Under the pieces are notes generated by a model, which made no database searches, was not told where the DNA came from, and saw only the letters and a program-made list of their open reading frames with translations. Below, one piece after another: positions 42,227 to 49,015 of a DNA stretch of 60,934 bases (within the stretch, counting starts at the first letter, position 1; each line of letters begins with the position of its first letter). A program made the translations under genes and the position numbers. Origin of the DNA: Niallia circulans NBRC 13626 (lineage in GTDB: Bacteria > Bacillota > Bacilli > Bacillales > Cytobacillaceae); assembly GCF_001591585.1 (NCBI RefSeq), contig NZ_BCVE01000026.1, forward strand, positions 1 to 60,934, read 5' to 3'.

Positions 42227-42853
42227 TTAATCACGTCCTTTTCTAATCGGTAATAGTAACGCTAATAACTCATCGTTTGGTCCTGCGGTTAATGTGAACG
42301 GACGGAATGCGCCATAATATCGGAATGTAACTTCCTCTGCACCAGCGTCCTTAAACAACGAAATAGCATCAATAAAATATTGCGTGTTAAATACTATCGG
42401 CTCTCCTTCGCCTTCAACGGTGGAAATCGGCTTATAGTGCGCTTGGGCGATAGGATTGTTTGCGGAAAATAATACGCTCGCCTCGTCGGTTACTTCCGCC
42501 TCTACATACACGTTTTTCCTATCGTGGATTTGATTGATTTTCAATAACGCTGCAAATGCGTCGCTTGTTTCTTTAACGGATAACTTAACGGTGTATTTCG
42601 CATCAGAAATATAGGGTAATAATCGCGACACATCCGGGTAGTTACCTTCGATTGTTCCCCCAGTTTTCGGGTCGATAATATCGCCAGCAGTATTTGCGTG
42701 TGCATTTTTCGCTATATACAAACGGTGCGAATCCGTGACAGCAAGCGATCCATCTTCCGCGTGGTGAACGCCTTTTAATACCGGTCGACTTGCCGGTGCT
42801 GCTTTCGTTACTTTTTCCGCATGCTTCATAAACTTTACGTATGGAATAATCAT
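42227..42853 (-). CDS. short sliding clamp (DnaN-like)
   Basis: 208 residues. Clamp signs are VTDSHRLYIAK in the first half and the terminal strand LLALLLPIR, nearly identical to the end of bacterial DnaN. Bacterial clamps have about 375 residues in three domains and form dimers; at 208 residues this one has two domains and would need three copies for a ring, as T4 gp45 does. It lies two genes before a family A polymerase. Confidence 0.7.
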   Translation of the reverse strand: MIIPYVKFMKHAEKVTKAAPASRPVLKGVHHAEDGSLAVTDSHRLYIAKNAHANTAGDIIDPKTGGTIEGNYPDVSRLLPYISDAKYTVKLSVKETSDAFAALLKINQIHDRKNVYVEAEVTDEASVLFSANNPIAQAHYKPISTVEGEGEPIVFNTQYFIDAISLFKDAGAEEVTFRYYGAFRPFTLTAGPNDELLALLLPIRKGRD

Positions 42854-43066
42854 CTAATCGTCCTCCCCTTCGTCTTCTACTATTCGCCATGTATGAAACG
42901 GCTGTTCCTCCGCTTTCACCGTAATACCTTCCGTCAGCACGAACCGCGCTACGAAAAGCAGTAACGTAATGACTGCCGATTGCACGATCGTCGGCTCGTA
43001 CGGAAAGCCCATCGGCACAATAAAATATACAATAAGCATGACGGTCATAAATCCGATTACTTTCAT
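42854..43066 (-). CDS. two-TM membrane protein, 70 aa
   Basis: Two hydrophobic helices (about 2-20 and 29-46) and an acidic tail ending DEGEDD. Packed between clamp and polymerase genes with no gap. Function unknown. Confidence 0.55.
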   Translation of the reverse strand: MKVIGFMTVMLIVYFIVPMGFPYEPTIVQSAVITLLLFVARFVLTEGITVKAEEQPFHTWRIVEDEGEDD

Positions 43067-45264
43067 ACGTTCGCCTCCTTCGATTTAAACCATTCGTCAA
43101 TTGGTACGCCTTCGCCCCATCTGCGCATTACCTCGATATCGGTTCCGTTAGGCACAACGTCGCCCCATACGTAGGAATTCAGCATAATGTCGCGAATGTC
43201 TTGCGCTTCTTCTTGCGTAAAATCTTCCGGCACTTCGAATATCAATTCGTCATGCACGCTACACCATAACGACCAACCCGGCTTATTTGCGCAATATTCA
43301 TGCGCCTTAATCATCGTTACTTTCGTTTGAATTGACGATGACCCTTGTACGCGAGCATTCGTCGCTTGTCGCATCGCTCGGTTTTTCTTGGCGAAGGTAG
43401 GATCGCCCCAACCTTTCAGTTTCAACTTTGCGTCGGGTAGTCGGCGTTTACGCGCTTCTTTGTCCGCCCATACATAGCCGTTACGCTCGACGAATTTCTT
43501 ATTTGCTTCAATCCATGCGTTTAGCTTCGGCATACTTTCGAAAAGGTCCGTTTGAAACTGCACGGCTGCCTTCACATCTACGCCAAGCATTTCTGCCAGC
43601 GAATATTTACTCATGCCGTATAGTGTCGCTAGCCATACGACTTTCATTTGCTTACGCTCTTTCGTATCGCTTCCGTCAGCGTTCTTGTATACTTCGTCAT
43701 AAGGTCGCTTATAGAAGTTCGATGCCATCATTGCGTATGGATCGCGTTCTTCCAGGAATGCGTTAATTAAAACCGGCTCGCCCGACAAGTACCCTACGCA
43801 ACGAATTTCCTGCGCTTTAAAGTCGGCGCCCACGAGCACTTTTCCAGGCGACGCAACGAACATCGGCCGTGCTTCCGGCGGTTGATTCTGCACGTTAAAT
43901 TGACCGTCATTCGCTTCCTCTTTGCCGGAACTGAATCGTCCGGTCACCGTTCCCATCGGATTAAACCGCGAGTGCCAGCGCTTTGTGGTCGGATTTTGCT
44001 TTAACGGTAACGAGTCGATATATGTGCCGCTCAACTTGACGATTTTCTTAAATTCGAGCAAGTCCGCCACGATTTGGTGCTCACCTTTTAACGGTTTCAG
44101 CGTTTTCTTTGCGTCCATATTCGGCAGCTCCTTGCCGATTGCTTTCGATAGTGCTGGTCGCATTTGTTGCGTAGAATTTAAGTTAATCGGTTCGTCGCCG
44201 TCGTGGTATGGCGTTAATTGTTCGACCAAACTCACTTTTAACTCTTCGGCACGATTATTTAATTCCTCACCGTATTGCTTAGCGAAATCTAAGTCGAGCA
44301 CATAGCCGTTTGCTTCTAACGCAACAATTACGTAAAGCAACGGCACTTCCACCGTTTCGTAGTAGTGTAAAATCGTCGGCATCTTCGCCATGTGTGCTCG
44401 CTGAAACTCGTATAACTTCCACGTTAATTCCGTATCCTTTGCCGCATACACTAGCGCAATATCCAACGGAACTTCGCGAAACTGTGCGTTCTTACCGAAA
44501 AGCGTATCGAAAGTATCGGATGCCACTCCGAGGTATTTCGGCGCTAAATCTTTCAGTTTAAACGACTCTTCATTTTCGTTTAGCAAGTGCATCGCCGTCA
44601 TCGTATCCCACTTAACGCCAATTAAGTCGGAGCCATGTCGACGAAACATTGCGATATCAAATATTGCGTTGTGTAAAACCTTGCCGATGGACTCGTCGTA
44701 TAACACGTCGTGCAATCCTTCGAGCACATAGTCGCGACTTAACTGATCGCAATTATCGTGTGCAACCGGAATATAAACGTGCTTGCCAGCGCGTGGCAGC
44801 GAAAAGGATATGCCGACTATTACGTCCGTGTAAACGTCGACGCCTGTTGTTTCCGTATCGACTGCAATTATTTGCTCGGCTGTCAATTCGGTTAGTAATT
44901 CGCGGAATTGCCGTTCCGTCGTTATTAATTCGTAATTGCTCGGCGTTTCGTCCACCATCTTGCGCAAGGTTGATTCGCGCTTCGCTTCCGCCAACGTTTT
45001 GTGCAATCGCAAGGCTTCCGCTTTGCTGAAACGTTTGGCAGCCGACGCGGGTTCTCTGCCTATCAGTCCCGCCGTCATTGCCGCCTGTACTTCGATTAGT
45101 TTCGCTTGGTCCGTGTCGCTATTTTTCATCGCAAGGATTCGCGCCCAAGCCTCGTCGACTGTCTCCGTCGCGGCTTTCTTTCGTTGTGCCGCCGCTTGGA
45201 TTCTTTCGTTCGCTTGCTGCGCCTCCACTTCGCTAGGTTGCGCCACGTTTAGCCGTAATCTCAA
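43063..45264 (-). CDS. family A DNA polymerase
   Basis: 733 residues from a TTG start (TTGA overlap with the upstream stop). A helical N-terminus (1-110) is followed by a 3'-5' exonuclease (DTETTGVDVY at 136 and HNAIFDIAMF) and a polymerase domain with motif A VGADFKAQEIRCVG, motif B KVVWLATLYGMS and motif C WCSVHDELIFEV. There is no 5' nuclease domain. This is the replicative polymerase of the phage, working with the primase, helicase, clamp and ssDNA-binding protein also encoded here. Confidence 0.9.
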   Translation of the reverse strand: MRLRLNVAQPSEVEAQQANERIQAAAQRKKAATETVDEAWARILAMKNSDTDQAKLIEVQAAMTAGLIGREPASAAKRFSKAEALRLHKTLAEAKRESTLRKMVDETPSNYELITTERQFRELLTELTAEQIIAVDTETTGVDVYTDVIVGISFSLPRAGKHVYIPVAHDNCDQLSRDYVLEGLHDVLYDESIGKVLHNAIFDIAMFRRHGSDLIGVKWDTMTAMHLLNENEESFKLKDLAPKYLGVASDTFDTLFGKNAQFREVPLDIALVYAAKDTELTWKLYEFQRAHMAKMPTILHYYETVEVPLLYVIVALEANGYVLDLDFAKQYGEELNNRAEELKVSLVEQLTPYHDGDEPINLNSTQQMRPALSKAIGKELPNMDAKKTLKPLKGEHQIVADLLEFKKIVKLSGTYIDSLPLKQNPTTKRWHSRFNPMGTVTGRFSSGKEEANDGQFNVQNQPPEARPMFVASPGKVLVGADFKAQEIRCVGYLSGEPVLINAFLEERDPYAMMASNFYKRPYDEVYKNADGSDTKERKQMKVVWLATLYGMSKYSLAEMLGVDVKAAVQFQTDLFESMPKLNAWIEANKKFVERNGYVWADKEARKRRLPDAKLKLKGWGDPTFAKKNRAMRQATNARVQGSSSIQTKVTMIKAHEYCANKPGWSLWCSVHDELIFEVPEDFTQEEAQDIRDIMLNSYVWGDVVPNGTDIEVMRRWGEGVPIDEWFKSKEANV

Positions 45265-45455
45265 TCGCCAATCACCTCCGGAATTAACTCGCCTTCGTCA
45301 CGTTGCTGCTCAACGTAGCAATGATCGTCGCAATAGTAACGTCCGGTATTAACGCATTTTACGTATTCGATGCTTGCGTACAGGTCACCGTGGCAACATG
45401 CGCATTTTCCTGCGATAATTGGTTCTGGCGGATTTAGATGTGATTCGAGAATCAT
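45261..45455 (-). CDS. zinc-finger microprotein, 64 aa
   Basis: Cysteine pattern GKCACCHGDLY and YYCDDHCYVEQQ suggests one treble-clef-like zinc site. It is coupled to the polymerase gene by overlap. Role unknown. Confidence 0.6.
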   Translation of the reverse strand: MILESHLNPPEPIIAGKCACCHGDLYASIEYVKCVNTGRYYCDDHCYVEQQRDEGELIPEVIGD

Positions 45456-45461
45456 GCCGTT

Positions 45462-45857
45462 TCACACCTCCGCTATTTTTAAATTTTCGATTCCCGTTTT
45501 TAAATGCGTCCATTTTGTAGCTAAGTCTTTCGCAGCCACCCAATACTCCGAAATGCCGCGATTGTCAAACAGGTACACGTCGCCATTCAGCACCGCAATG
45601 AACATGTCGCAATCATTGGCGTCGTAAGGCTTGCCGTTATTCTTGCGTGCGTTACATACGATTTCGCCGTTTCGGTCGTCACGAACTCTTGCGCTCTTAA
45701 TTTGAATCGTGGTCCATTCCGCCGATCCAGGCGCTCGGGCTACGAGGTCGAACGGTTCGGGCGCCACCGGTTCACATACCTCCCATCCGTTCGCTAGTAA
45801 CGCCGTTTGCGCAAGGAGTTCCGAATGGCGACCTTTCGTAATAGTTTCATGCGCCAT
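45462..45857 (-). CDS. PD-(D/E)XK endonuclease (HJ-resolvase/intron-type)
   Basis: 131 residues with the fold of archaeal Holliday junction resolvases and group I intron-type PD-(D/E)XK enzymes: KGRHSELLAQTALLANGW, PEPFDLVAR, WTTIQIKSARV, with Asp and the ExK-like QIK. A restriction- or repair-type role in DNA processing is likely. Confidence 0.65.
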   Translation of the reverse strand: MAHETITKGRHSELLAQTALLANGWEVCEPVAPEPFDLVARAPGSAEWTTIQIKSARVRDDRNGEIVCNARKNNGKPYDANDCDMFIAVLNGDVYLFDNRGISEYWVAAKDLATKWTHLKTGIENLKIAEV

Positions 45858-46012
45858 TATTCCGCCTCCAATGCTTCTGCTATGCTATACGCAATAATTA
45901 AAATCATAGGTATTAACGCATCTACCAGCGTGATTGGTTTGTCTGATACGACGAGTATAACAACGTTAATTGTCCACATTATTGCGATTAATATATTTAA
46001 GATTCGGTACAC
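45857..46012 (-). CDS. membrane microprotein, 51 aa
   Basis: GTG start with GGAGG 9 bases upstream. Two hydrophobic helices (ILNILIAIMWTINVVILVV and LIPMILIIAYSIA). TAATG links it to the nuclease gene. Function unknown. Confidence 0.55.
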   Translation of the reverse strand: MYRILNILIAIMWTINVVILVVSDKPITLVDALIPMILIIAYSIAEALEAE

Positions 46013-46028
46013 TCGCAATCACCTCCGT

Positions 46029-46823
46029 TTAAAATACGTCCGTTGGATTTACTTCGCTTGCCTGCGCGCCTGCACCAACCGTTAAGCCGATCAGCGAAAT
46101 GTCAAAGCCCGCCGCGACTAAGTTTTCCGTTTGTGTCTTTTCGTCCGCTTCGAACAGTAAGCCTTCGAATAACTTAACGTTAAATTCTTTGCCGACGAAC
46201 TTTTCGAAGTTTGCGCGTTCTTTGTCCGTCAAGTCGTCGTCCATATCAAGCACCGGCGTAATCGTAATTTTCGTATCCTGCCTTGCGCCTGTCTTTTCGA
46301 TTTCAAACGCAACTTTATCGCGCTTGCCATCGAATTTCACTAGCGCAGCCTTGATGATTTCTTCGAATTGCTTCTTCGTAAAGTCCAGCACGATTTCCTT
46401 GCCGACTTCTAAATCGATGAAGCCAACGGCATACCGGCGCTTCCCGCTGTACTTAAATCCTTCGCTGCTTAACGCTTTGTATTCCGCGCTTTCCTTGATC
46501 GCTTTTACTTCCGCTTCGTCCGTTACGTCTTTAACCATTTCGTAAGCCTTATCGTAGTAATACTTTGACGCTAAGTCCCACGGCGTATGATTCGCTTCGA
46601 CGAAGCCTTTTTCGTTGCGGTCTGACGGATTCTTTGCGATAAACGTATTCACTTTCTTAAACACGCCATATCCGTAGTAGCGCATTACGTTTTGCAAACC
46701 GGTTAGTTTTACTTTCAGCGATGTACCGCTCGGTAGTTTTGCGAATTCACCACCGCCAGTTGAACCGCCTCCGCTTGCGTTTGTTTCTTCGATTGCGTCC
46801 ATTCCGAATTTGAATTGACTCAT
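46029..46823 (-). CDS. single-stranded DNA-binding protein, gp32-like
   Basis: 264 residues from ATG 46823 (AAAGGGAG upstream). It begins MSQFKFGMDAIEETNASGGG, with an OB-fold-like middle (LPSGTSLKVKLTGLQNVM) and a short C-terminal tail ending PTDVF, like the protein-interaction tips of phage ssDNA-binding proteins. The place between tRNA-like region and polymerase agrees with an early replication gene. It lacks close resemblance to bacterial SSB, so the assignment is moderate. Confidence 0.65.
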   Translation of the reverse strand: MSQFKFGMDAIEETNASGGGSTGGGEFAKLPSGTSLKVKLTGLQNVMRYYGYGVFKKVNTFIAKNPSDRNEKGFVEANHTPWDLASKYYYDKAYEMVKDVTDEAEVKAIKESAEYKALSSEGFKYSGKRRYAVGFIDLEVGKEIVLDFTKKQFEEIIKAALVKFDGKRDKVAFEIEKTGARQDTKITITPVLDMDDDLTDKERANFEKFVGKEFNVKLFEGLLFEADEKTQTENLVAAGFDISLIGLTVGAGAQASEVNPTDVF

Positions 46824-47279
46824 TAAATCGCTCCCTTTCGTTTTGTTCGTCTTTCGACGTAAGTCGAACGCTGGATTGTTCCCGCGCCCGCTGAACCGCC
46901 AAATTCTACGTAGTAACCTTCGCAATCAGCCCTGCTGTTCTCGGTCGCGGGGAAAATTGCGCCGGTAATTTGACGGTTTAGCCGACGCGGAGTCGACCTC
47001 GTATATCCACCGCAGACAGTTGCCTAGACCAATCTCCGGAACATATACGATAATTAATTTACGGCGCAGTAATGAACGTGGCGGAATCGAACCGCCGACC
47101 TTTTCCGGATAAGCTTGCTCTACCACTGAGCTAACGTTCCTGCACCGACCGAGCATAGCGTCCTACGCCCGTCGCAAAGCACGAATCTCTACAGCCGAAA
47201 CCAAACCGGCAATTAATTGCGGCAGCTTGGCGACCACTTTACCAAACGACTGTCTTCGTACTCTCCGACCGGCGCAGTT
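46824..47279 (-). other. 456-bp noncoding region with tRNA-like and folded segments
   Basis: No gene: the frame at 46926-47156 is a false ORF across a tRNA-like sequence. Besides the tRNA-like element at 47073-47140, on the minus strand I see ACAGTCG...CGGCTGT (near 47250-47180) closing a D-arm-like TGGT...GCCA hairpin, a second D-loop/T-loop-like stretch near 46985-47040, and CGCAAT...ATTGCG near 46921-46959. These may be decayed phage tRNAs or an unknown structured RNA. Confidence 0.5.
47073..47140 (-). tRNA. tRNA-like element with short anticodon arm
   Basis: Acceptor stem GAACGT/ACGTTC, D-arm TAGCTCAGTGGTAGAGC and T-arm GGCGGTTCGATTCCGCC are all canonical. The anticodon arm is about three bases short and pairs poorly; CCG after a U33-like T could be an Arg anticodon. 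The total is 68 nt. It could be a decayed tRNA, an attachment-site relic or a non-standard tRNA. Confidence 0.45.
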
Positions 47280-47480
47280 TTACTTTCCGCCAGTTTTTAA
47301 ACGCTCCACTATGTCGGCGAACATTTCGTTATCGGTTACCATTACGTATATAGAGATAATAATAAACGCAAGTGTAATGATATTTAATTTTGCTTCGAAA
47401 AGGATATCTAATATAAATCCGATTAACACTCCGATAGTTACTGCGATTTGAAACGCCTCAGCTAATATTCGAATATTCAT
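47280..47480 (-). CDS. two-TM membrane protein, 66 aa
   Basis: Two long hydrophobic helices (ILAEAFQIAVTIGVLIGFIL and NIITLAFIIISIYVMV). Last of four overlapping small genes. Function unknown. Confidence 0.6.
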   Translation of the reverse strand: MNIRILAEAFQIAVTIGVLIGFILDILFEAKLNIITLAFIIISIYVMVTDNEMFADIVERLKTGGK

Positions 47481-47593
47481 TTGGCACCAACCTTCGCATA
47501 ACTGTTTCCGTAAAACGCAACGTATTGTGCTTCGATTTCTTTGCGTCTGCGTTGCGCTTTTAACTTCGCTAAATCGATTACGTTAGTTTTCAT
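47477..47593 (-). CDS. basic microprotein, 38 aa
   Basis: Starts MKTNVIDLAKLKAQRRRK; basic helix followed by an aromatic end. ATGA overlaps with both neighbours. Not recognised. Confidence 0.5.
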   Translation of the reverse strand: MKTNVIDLAKLKAQRRRKEIEAQYVAFYGNSYAKVGAK

Positions 47594-47669
47594 CGCTGCC
47601 AGCCGCCTTCCATACCGTTGCGATTATTGCGATGAAGTATATTGCGAATAATAATGCAAAAAAGTTCAT
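47583..47669 (-). CDS. single-pass membrane microprotein, 28 aa
   Basis: MNFFALLFAIYFIAIIATVW forms one membrane helix. Overlaps the preceding stop by 4 nt and the next start by 11 nt. Confidence 0.45.
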   Translation of the reverse strand: MNFFALLFAIYFIAIIATVWKAAGSDEN

Positions 47670-47842
47670 CCGAGGCGCACCGCCTTTACAACCGGATAGT
47701 CGTGCTCGCCCGTACCTTCGTATAGACGTACCGGATCTTGTGCAATTCGTTGAAATTTTTTCGCTAAATAGGTTTTATCGCCGAATAATCGGGCATATTT
47801 ATTAGTAGACGGCTGATATGCCGAATTAGATTTACGTTTCAT
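47666..47842 (-). CDS. small phage protein, 58 aa
   Basis: Starts MKRKSNSAYQPSTNKYARLF, basic, with GGAGG before the ATG. First gene of the operon that runs through the microproteins and tRNA-like region to the ssDNA-binding protein. Confidence 0.6.
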   Translation of the reverse strand: MKRKSNSAYQPSTNKYARLFGDKTYLAKKFQRIAQDPVRLYEGTGEHDYPVVKAVRLG

Positions 47843-47995
47843 AGTAATGCGAACCTCCGTTCTCTCTTGCGGAATTTGTCGAAACTTGTTATGATTACAC
47901 TATAGTCAATGGTTACTAAAACTTTGACTTTCGTGTATAATAAAACCGTGGTACGCCACACGACACAGTGCCTAAGTGCCGTGTAGTCCACTAAT
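47843..47995. other. intergenic region between sigma-like gene and early operon
   Basis: Downstream of the sigma-like gene on the minus strand lies an imperfect stem (outer GTGG/CCAC) followed by TTTTATT, a weak terminator candidate near 47940-47990. A 6-bp inverted repeat AGTCAA/TTGACT with 14-bp spacing follows (about 47910-47929), in the likely promoter of the small-gene operon. Confidence 0.4.
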
Positions 47996-48595
47996 TTAAA
48001 GCGCAACTAAATAATCGCGGTGTGAACCGTATTGTTTAGAATCGAATTTGCTCGCCAGCTTTTCGAGTTTGCGTATCACCGTTGAATGATGCAGTCCTAA
48101 GCTTTTACCGATTGCCGTCGGTGTAGGTTTCGGATGTTTCAAGAACGTTTTAACTACGCCAATAGTTAATTCGTCCGCGTCTTTCAGCAAGGAGTCGATC
48201 AGCGCCAACTGGTCGGCTTCTTTAATTTCGCTAATTTCTAAGTTTGAGGATTCGTCTTTGATTTCGAATAACTTTCCGTCATCCGATTCTAGTTGGTGTA
48301 TTTCGTTCTTCAAGCGATTTCCGTTTTTTAGGTAAACATCGCGTCTTGCTCGCCAAATACTTCGTTTTAACAAATTCGTAAAGTTTCCTCTTCCATCATA
48401 CACTTCGATACACCTTAGTAGAGTATCTTCGTATATTGCTAACGTCTCGTGTTCGTCTGATCGTATCGACTTTGCTACCGAACGAAGCCCTCTCCATTCC
48501 GCTGAAACGATACTATATATCTCGCCAAAGATAATATCGCAATGAGTCTCTTGGTAAGAAATAACTAACTTATTTAATTTTTCGTTTTTATCCAA
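47996..48595 (-). CDS. sigma-factor-like regulator downstream of aimP
   Basis: 199 residues from a TTG start with AAAGGGGAG upstream. The N-terminal half resembles sigma region 2 in layout (ILANVY-free helical block, RCIEVYDGRGNFTNLLKRS, then IWRARRDVYLKNGNRL). The C-terminal half has a region 4-type helix-turn-helix (PTPTAIGKSLGLHHSTVIRK). It follows aimP, separated by a terminator and a GTTCAC/GTGAAC operator. In SPbeta-type phages this place is held by aimX. A phage-encoded sigma factor for early or late genes is the best reading; it could also be an anti-repressor-type regulator. Confidence 0.6.
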   Translation of the reverse strand: MDKNEKLNKLVISYQETHCDIIFGEIYSIVSAEWRGLRSVAKSIRSDEHETLAIYEDTLLRCIEVYDGRGNFTNLLKRSIWRARRDVYLKNGNRLKNEIHQLESDDGKLFEIKDESSNLEISEIKEADQLALIDSLLKDADELTIGVVKTFLKHPKPTPTAIGKSLGLHHSTVIRKLEKLASKFDSKQYGSHRDYLVAL

Positions 48596-48769
48596 TTTAA
48601 TACTCCCCTTTCATTTACATATAATAATAAGGTTATTAATGAAGTTTCGCGCAGCTTTTTTTTAAAAAATTAAATATTTACTTCTTACCGTTATATTACA
48701 ACAATTTCCTTTAATTCCCTTAGTTTGTGACTGATTTTATTTTCTGAAAATAGTTCACATAAGTGAACA
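48596..48769 (-). promoter_or_regulatory. control region between aimP terminator and sigma-like gene
   Basis: About 170 nt without an ORF. It carries the operator at 48753-48768 and only weak promoter boxes downstream of it (TTGTTG with TAAATA after 18 bp is the best), which suits an activator-dependent promoter. It could also encode a short noncoding RNA equivalent to aimX. Confidence 0.5.
48753..48768. promoter_or_regulatory. palindromic operator GTTCAC-ATAA-GTGAAC
   Basis: 6-bp arms, 4-bp spacer. Identical at 14 of 16 positions to the site upstream of aimR (50261-50276). Lies just past the T-run of the aimP terminator. Confidence 0.65.
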
Positions 48770-48797
48770 TAAAAAAAGTCCAATGGGGAATTGGACT
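48770..48797 (-). terminator. terminator of the aimR-aimP transcript
   Basis: AGTCCAA/TTGGACT stem, 7-nt loop, then seven Ts on the minus strand. It lies 29 bp after the aimP stop. Confidence 0.9.
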
Positions 48798-48825
48798 GTT
48801 GATTTATTATTTATATTAGCGGTTA

Positions 48826-49002
48826 TCAGCCTCCCCCGATACCTCCACCACCGCCAGGAATGTACATAGGTGACATTACTCCCGACTCTACTTGACTGCT
48901 CTCTTCTTGAGATGTAGGATCTGTTTCTTCTGCAGAAACTACTGGTGCTGTTAATCCGATAATAATTGAAAGTGTTAATAGTAATGCTGCTATCTTTTTC
49001 AA
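48826..49002 (-). CDS. aimP: AimP, arbitrium pro-peptide (58 aa, Gly-rich end)
   Basis: A short gene with a TTG start; AAGGGAG of its ribosome site overlaps the aimR stop codon, 14 bp upstream. Residues 1-24 are a classical Sec signal peptide (MKKIAALLLTLSIIIGL, cleavage after VSA). An acidic pro-region follows (EETDPTSQEESSQVESG), then the C-terminus MSPMYIPGGGGGIGGG. In arbitrium systems the last six or so residues are released outside the cell and re-imported to bind AimR. The mature signal here would be a glycine-isoleucine peptide such as GGIGGG; the exact cut cannot be read. Position, secretion signal and terminator make the AimP call strong, although the sequence itself is not like known AimPs. 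Confidence 0.8.
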   Translation of the reverse strand: MKKIAALLLTLSIIIGLTAPVVSAEETDPTSQEESSQVESGVMSPMYIPGGGGGIGGG

Positions 49003-49015
49003 GTTATCTTCTCCC

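Noticed and set aside
46926-47156. 76-residue ORF with SSVVEQAYPEKVGGSIPPRS
   Set aside because: It is a translation across the tRNA-like element, a typical false ORF, and has no ribosome site.
47930-47995. tRNA or strong terminator downstream of the sigma-like gene
   Set aside because: The stem contains several mismatches and the T-run is broken; noted only as weak structure.
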